NCBI GenBank assembly: GCA_026996635.1
Contig: JALWKH010000352.1
Span: forward strand, 1 to 11,059
Origin: Bacteroidales bacterium
Lineage (GTDB): Bacteria > Bacteroidota > Bacteroidia > Bacteroidales > JALTDM01
Length of the DNA stretch: 11,059 nt
Direction: 5' to 3'
A program made the translations under genes and the position numbers. The notes under the pieces were generated by a model. It ran no database searches. It was not told the origin of the DNA and saw only the letters and a program-made list of their open reading frames with translations. The number at the start of each line of letters is the position of its first letter. Within the stretch, counting starts at the first letter, position 1. Below are positions 7,213 to 11,059 of the stretch, one piece after another.

Positions 7213-10200
7213 TTATTTTTTAGCTTTTTGTTTCTTTTCTTGTTTTAGCATTGTGTCATAAGTAATAGGAGATGCAATGAACAATGATGAGTATGTACCT
7301 ACTACTATACCAATCATAATTGCGAATACAAATCCTCGTATCACTTCACCACCGAACAAGAATATTACAAACAATACTATAAATGTTGTCATTGATGTAT
7401 TTATTGTTCTGGTCAAGGTGCTGTTCATTGCCCTGTTGAACAGTTCTTTTTTATCCATTTTAGTGTGAATCTTGAAGTATTCACGAATTCTGTCGTAGAT
7501 TACCACTGTGTCGTTAATTGAGTAACCTACCACAGTAAGAATTGCTGCAATGAAAGATTGGTCTATTTCCATTGAGAACGGCATTATATTTTTGAACAAT
7601 GCAAATGTCCCCAATACTATGGTTGTATCGTGAATAAGTGCTGTTACACCTCCAAGTCCGAACTGCCAATTCCTAAATCTTATCAAGATGTAGAGGAATA
7701 TTACGATAAGTGAGAATAACACAGCCCAGAATGCAGCTACTTTGATATCGTCTGCTATTGACGGTCCAACCTTTTGTGAACTCATCAAATATTTTGAATT
7801 AAATTCATCAAATGTTACATCTTTACCCAAAACAGGCTTTAATCCTTCATACAGTTTTTGTTCAACGATGTTGTCTGCATCAGGATTTTCACTGTCTATC
7901 ATATATTTGGTTGCAATTCTTACTTGGTTAGAATTACCGTATGTTTTAACTTCAGGCATTTCTCCGAATGTTGTTGTAAGTGTTTTTGCCAGTTCCACTG
8001 TTGAAACAGGCTTATCGAATCTTACAACATAAGTTCTACCACCTACGAAGTCAATGCCGTAATTCAATCCTGTTGTAAACAATGCTACAAATGAAATAAG
8101 AACTAATGTTCCAGATATTCCGTAGAAAATTTTTCTTTTTTCTATGAATGGGAATTTGGCATTTACCAATACATTTTCTGTAAGCTTTGTAGAGAATGTG
8201 ATTTTTTTGCCTTTTTCCAGCCACCAGTCAAATACTAATCTGGTTATGAAAATAGCGGTAAACAATGATGTGAGGATACCAATGATAAGTGTTGTTGCAA
8301 AACCTTGAATAGGTCCTGTTCCGAATACATAAAGAATTATACCTGTCAGTAAGGTTGTTATGTTTGCATCGAGAATTGAGCTGTAAGCCTTATTATAACC
8401 GTCAGCAACAGCAAGTTTTAAGCCTTTGCCGCCACGCAATTCTTCCCTGATTCTTTCAAAAATAAGTACGTTTGCGTCAACTGACATACCTATTGTCAAA
8501 ACGATACCTGCAATACCCGGCAAGGTAAGAACCGCACCAAGTGAAGCAAGTACTCCGAAAATGAAAACCATATTGGTAAGAAGCGCTATATCGGCAGCAA
8601 TACCGGCTTTTGCATAGTAGAATATCATATACAATAGCACAACGATAAATGCAATTATAAAAGAAATCAAACCAGCCTTGATTGCTTCTTTACCAAGAGA
8701 CGGACCTACAACTGCTTCTTCTATAATGTGTGCCGGAGCAGGTAATTTACCTGATTTAAGCACATTTGCAAGGTCTTGAGCTTCTTGTACCGTGAAATTA
8801 CCTGTAATAGAGGATCTTCCGCCTTTAATTTCCGATTGAACTACAGGGAATGAATAAACATAATTGTCAAGAACGATTGCTATTTGACGTCCTATATTTT
8901 CTTTGGTAAGTCTTGCCCAAATTTTTGCACCTTCGGCATTCATTGTCATTGAAACTTCGGCTGTAGCCCTGTTATTACCGAATTCCGGACGTGCATCAGT
9001 AATGACATCTCCTGTAAGTGGTGGCCTTCCGTCACGGGTTGTTACTTTTATGGCAACTAATTCATATGCATTTTCATTTGTTTTGAGCGGTTTTACTGTC
9101 CACAAAAATTTTACATTCGGAGGCAATATTGCTTTAACTTGAGGTAGGCTCAAATAGTGATTTACCTTTGCAGTATCTTTTGCCAGTGCAATACCAACTG
9201 CAGCTCCTTCAAGAACTTCTTTACCATCCCTTGAAACCATCGGATGGAGGACAGCGAACAACGGATAATCTCTTAATAATTTATCTTGTTGTGATAATGT
9301 TGTGTCTTCTCCTTCGGTTTTTGCAGAATCTAATTTAGCAAGTAAAGAATTTGCTGAAGTGTCTGATTTTGCTGTGTCAGCTTGAGTTTTAGTTGCAGTA
9401 GAATCAACTGTTGCTTTAGTAGTATCTTGTGATTTTTTTCCTTCTTCTTTTATTTTGTTTAATTCTGCAATTACTTCGTTTGCTTTTAGAAGGTAAGGGT
9501 AAATTTCTTTATTATCATAAGTTTCCCAGAATTCCAATCTTGCTGTGCTTTGCAATAATTTTCTTACACGTTCGGGATCTTTTACCCCGGGAAGTTCTAC
9601 CAATATTCTTCCTGCAATATCTAGTTTTTGAATGTTTGGTTGTGTAACACCGAAGCGGTCTATACGTGTACGCAATACATTAAATGAATTGTCTATAGCA
9701 CTTTTAACTTCTTCTCTGATGACCTTAAGAACTTCTTCGTTTGTTGAGTTATAATTTATTTTTCCTTTTAGGTCTAATGTGTTGAAAATGGCTGCTAATC
9801 TTCCGTTAGGATCAATTTGTTGAAAAGCTTTACCGAAAAGTGTAACAAAGTCTTCTTGACTGTTCTTTTGCATTTCTTTGGCAAGTTTCAACGCTTTATT
9901 AAATGTTGTGTCTGTGCTGTAGTTTGCCAAAGAACGTATAATATCTTCAACGGAAACCTCGAGAATAACTTCCATTCCGCCTTTAAGGTCAAGTCCGAGG
10001 TTTATTTCCCTTTCTTGGACATCGCGGTAAGTGAAATTTTTAATTCCCAAAAAGTTATAAACAGGTGCAGTTGCAATTGAATCCAAAAATTCCTTTTCCT
10101 TTTTTACATCGCCGTGTGCATACTGCTTTGCTTCTTTTCTCACATTGCTTGCAACCCAAGTAAAAGATAACTGGTAAATACTTACCAAGAAAAACAGAAC

Positions 10201-10233
10201 TGCAAGTGTTAAAATCGCTCCTCTATTTTGCAT
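7213..10233 (-). CDS. secDF: Protein translocase subunit SecDF (SecD-SecF fusion)
   Basis: This 1006-residue fusion joins SecD and SecF in one chain, as is usual in Bacteroidota. It sits in the inner membrane with SecYEG and uses the proton gradient to pull exported proteins out. The order is a first membrane helix (about 6-26); the SecD motif LGLDLKGG; the periplasmic P1 region with RIDRFGVTQPNIQ and IAGRILVELPGV; a low-complexity Lys/Thr/Ser/Ala/Asp linker (about 264-313); then SecD helices 2-6 with SVDANVLIFERIRE. The SecF half starts near residue 690 with GLNYGIDFVGG in its periplasmic loop and GYSINDTVVIYDRIRE. Asp586 and Asp908 lie in these matching SecD and SecF membrane motifs, where the proton-relay residues are found. 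The C-terminus is Lys-rich. It is downstream of yidC and the editing-domain gene, with its own candidate promoter and a strong terminator after it. Confidence 0.97.
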   Translation of the reverse strand: MQNRGAILTLAVLFFLVSIYQLSFTWVASNVRKEAKQYAHGDVKKEKEFLDSIATAPVYNFLGIKNFTYRDVQEREINLGLDLKGGMEVILEVSVEDIIRSLANYSTDTTFNKALKLAKEMQKNSQEDFVTLFGKAFQQIDPNGRLAAIFNTLDLKGKINYNSTNEEVLKVIREEVKSAIDNSFNVLRTRIDRFGVTQPNIQKLDIAGRILVELPGVKDPERVRKLLQSTARLEFWETYDNKEIYPYLLKANEVIAELNKIKEEGKKSQDTTKATVDSTATKTQADTAKSDTSANSLLAKLDSAKTEGEDTTLSQQDKLLRDYPLFAVLHPMVSRDGKEVLEGAAVGIALAKDTAKVNHYLSLPQVKAILPPNVKFLWTVKPLKTNENAYELVAIKVTTRDGRPPLTGDVITDARPEFGNNRATAEVSMTMNAEGAKIWARLTKENIGRQIAIVLDNYVYSFPVVQSEIKGGRSSITGNFTVQEAQDLANVLKSGKLPAPAHIIEEAVVGPSLGKEAIKAGLISFIIAFIVVLLYMIFYYAKAGIAADIALLTNMVFIFGVLASLGAVLTLPGIAGIVLTIGMSVDANVLIFERIREELRGGKGLKLAVADGYNKAYSSILDANITTLLTGIILYVFGTGPIQGFATTLIIGILTSLFTAIFITRLVFDWWLEKGKKITFSTKLTENVLVNAKFPFIEKRKIFYGISGTLVLISFVALFTTGLNYGIDFVGGRTYVVRFDKPVSTVELAKTLTTTFGEMPEVKTYGNSNQVRIATKYMIDSENPDADNIVEQKLYEGLKPVLGKDVTFDEFNSKYLMSSQKVGPSIADDIKVAAFWAVLFSLIVIFLYILIRFRNWQFGLGGVTALIHDTTIVLGTFALFKNIMPFSMEIDQSFIAAILTVVGYSINDTVVIYDRIREYFKIHTKMDKKELFNRAMNSTLTRTINTSMTTFIVLFVIFLFGGEVIRGFVFAIMIGIVVGTYSSLFIASPITYDTMLKQEKKQKAKK

Positions 10234-10289
10234 TGTTTAAGATTTTTTGATTAACAATTTTTTTTGATACTTTTCCAAAAATTAGTTTG

Positions 10290-10297
10290 CAAATATA
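10290..10297 (-). promoter_or_regulatory. Candidate -7 promoter element (TATATTTG) for secDF
   Basis: On the minus strand TATATTTG matches TAnnTTTG, 56 nt before the secDF ATG, in the 108-bp gap behind the editing-domain gene. The gap shows no hairpin terminator for the upstream gene, so secDF could be served both by readthrough and by this promoter. No -33 TTTG is seen at the expected distance. Confidence 0.4.
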
Positions 10298-10341
10298 GAT
10301 TATTTATTTTGTTGTGTTATTGTTTTGCTGCATTTTTTTGT

Positions 10342-10752
10342 TTACAAGTCTTTGAAAATTCGAGCCAGCGAATATCCCGGAGCATCAACTTTTATGTCTA
10401 AAAAATATCCGAACGGTGTTTGTTCGCATTCATAATTAGCATTATGAAGTCTTTGTTCCACTTTATCAAAAATTTGTTTTGATGTTTCAGGACTTGCTTT
10501 GCTTTCGGATAAGTGTGCAAATGAGTGTAGGATAATTTTGGTTGTATTGTTTTTTTTAGCTGCCCACTTTAGGTTTTTTAATAATTTGTCTTCTGCACTT
10601 TTAGGATTTTCTTCGTCTTTTTCTTCCACTTGTATAAAAGCAACCAATGAATCTTTAAATGTTTTACCTTCATTGTGTTCTTCGTAACCTTCCAATGTTT
10701 TTACCTTAGGCACATAAGAAAATTCGTTACAATATATCATTAACAGTTTCAT
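10342..10752 (-). CDS. Freestanding threonyl-tRNA synthetase editing-domain homologue (tRNA-Thr_ED fold)
   Basis: This 136-residue cytosolic protein closely resembles the N-terminal editing domain of archaeal threonyl-tRNA synthetase, a D-aminoacyl-tRNA-deacylase-like fold that removes serine misloaded on tRNA-Thr. Matching parts are the first strand (MKLLMIYCNEFSY), the LVAFIQVEEKDEENP strand and acidic turn, SFAHLSESKASPE (77-89) with His80, and TPFGYFLDI (112-120), followed by the end PGYSLARIF (125-133). No synthetase catalytic core is attached, so it stands alone. The archaeal pattern PFGYYK...GHPLAE, from memory, has a catalytic Lys and a Glu; here those positions are Leu118 and Arg131, so normal deacylase chemistry may be lost. 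I recall the PFGYFLD...SLARIF form from other bacterial freestanding members, so it appears family-wide rather than a local mutation. It starts 3 nt after the yidC stop, which indicates cotranscription. The fold call is good; the function is open. Confidence 0.82.
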   Translation of the reverse strand: MKLLMIYCNEFSYVPKVKTLEGYEEHNEGKTFKDSLVAFIQVEEKDEENPKSAEDKLLKNLKWAAKKNNTTKIILHSFAHLSESKASPETSKQIFDKVEQRLHNANYECEQTPFGYFLDIKVDAPGYSLARIFKDL

Positions 10753-10755
10753 AAT

Positions 10756-11059
10756 TTATCTTCTTTTAGGTGGATTATAACCTCTTTGTTTTGCCATCTC
10801 TTCCATTCGCTGTTGAAACTTTGATTTCTTTATCGGGCGTTGCTTATTCTTTTCAAGTTGTGCCAAAATCTTTTTCTCATCTATCATTTTGTTGAAAATA
10901 TACATTTGTATCATTGTAATCAAGTTTGCTAAAAAGTAGTAATAACTGAGAGCAGCAGAATAATTGTTCATAAATCCCAAGAAAAGAATCGGCATAAGGT
11001 ACATCATACCTTTCATTCCGGGCATAGATTGGTTTGGATTCATATTTTGCTGCATCTTG
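10756..11059 (-). CDS. yidC: Membrane protein insertase YidC, C-terminal fragment (5' end outside window)
   Basis: About 100 codons of the C-terminus are visible and the frame continues past the right edge, so the true start lies outside. The segment GMMYLMPILFLGFMNNY, the loop residues SAALS and YYYFLANLITMIQMYIF match the last two membrane helices of YidC/Oxa1/Alb3 (usual form: MPIMFLFFFN-P-GLSLYWFVSNL). The remainder is a strongly basic tail rich in Lys, Arg and Gln ending PPKRR, as expected for a ribosome-contacting C-terminus. YidC inserts membrane proteins alone or with SecYEG-SecDF, consistent with secDF two genes downstream. Methionines inside this segment, such as the one at 11055, are internal and not starts. 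Confidence 0.93.
   Translation of the reverse strand, partial: KMQQNMNPNQSMPGMKGMMYLMPILFLGFMNNYSAALSYYYFLANLITMIQMYIFNKMIDEKKILAQLEKNKQRPIKKSKFQQRMEEMAKQRGYNPPKRR

Noticed and set aside
10234..10341. Small gene or structured RNA in the gap upstream of secDF
   Set aside because: The 108 bp are AT-rich homopolymer runs with no stable hairpin or useful open frame; only a candidate promoter element stands out.

Overview
The window comes from an AT-rich chromosome of a Bacteroidota bacterium. The evidence is a single-chain SecD-SecF fusion, several copies of the Bacteroidota promoter element TAnnTTTG just upstream of genes, a secreted S74-type 'tail fiber domain' protein typical of this phylum, and the general style of the proteins. 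The order cannot be fixed from sequence alone. There is no rRNA, tRNA, CRISPR array, insertion sequence or phage gene block in view. No stretch longer than about 110 bases lacks a gene.

Layout, left to right. (1) 1-1164, minus strand: a GAF plus SpoIIE-type PP2C serine phosphatase whose C-terminus runs off the left edge. (2) 1264-3861, plus strand, divergent from it: a large secreted protein with 27 complete 17/24-residue beta-roll-like repeats, an S74 self-cleaving intramolecular chaperone domain and a C-terminal coiled coil. (3) 3917-5699, plus strand: purS (purine synthesis) and gltX (glutamyl-tRNA synthetase), 4 nt apart and probably one transcript. (4) 5694-5773: an array of imperfect octamers (consensus TGnTAATK) that begins on the gltX stop codon. 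(5) 5797-6159, plus strand: folB (dihydroneopterin aldolase). (6) 6163-7104, minus strand: a CaCA-family cation/Ca2+ exchanger, tail to tail with folB with only 3 nt between stop codons. (7) 7166-7195: a strong hairpin terminator. (8) 7213-11059, minus strand: a protein-export cluster that reads, in transcription order, yidC (C-terminal end only), a freestanding archaeal-type threonyl-tRNA-synthetase editing-domain homologue, then secDF.

How the genes relate. The right-hand cluster is membrane-protein insertion and secretion (YidC insertase, SecDF translocation motor). A small protein with the fold of an archaeal tRNA-proofreading domain is wedged 3 nt behind yidC. The middle is housekeeping metabolism (purine, folate, Glu-tRNA). 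The left end is a signalling phosphatase back to back with a surface protein.

The points most worth a second look are three. The freestanding editing-domain protein appears to lack the catalytic Lys and Glu of its archaeal relatives. The repeat protein contains a higher-order 58-residue cassette present three times. The octamer array sits on the gltX stop codon.
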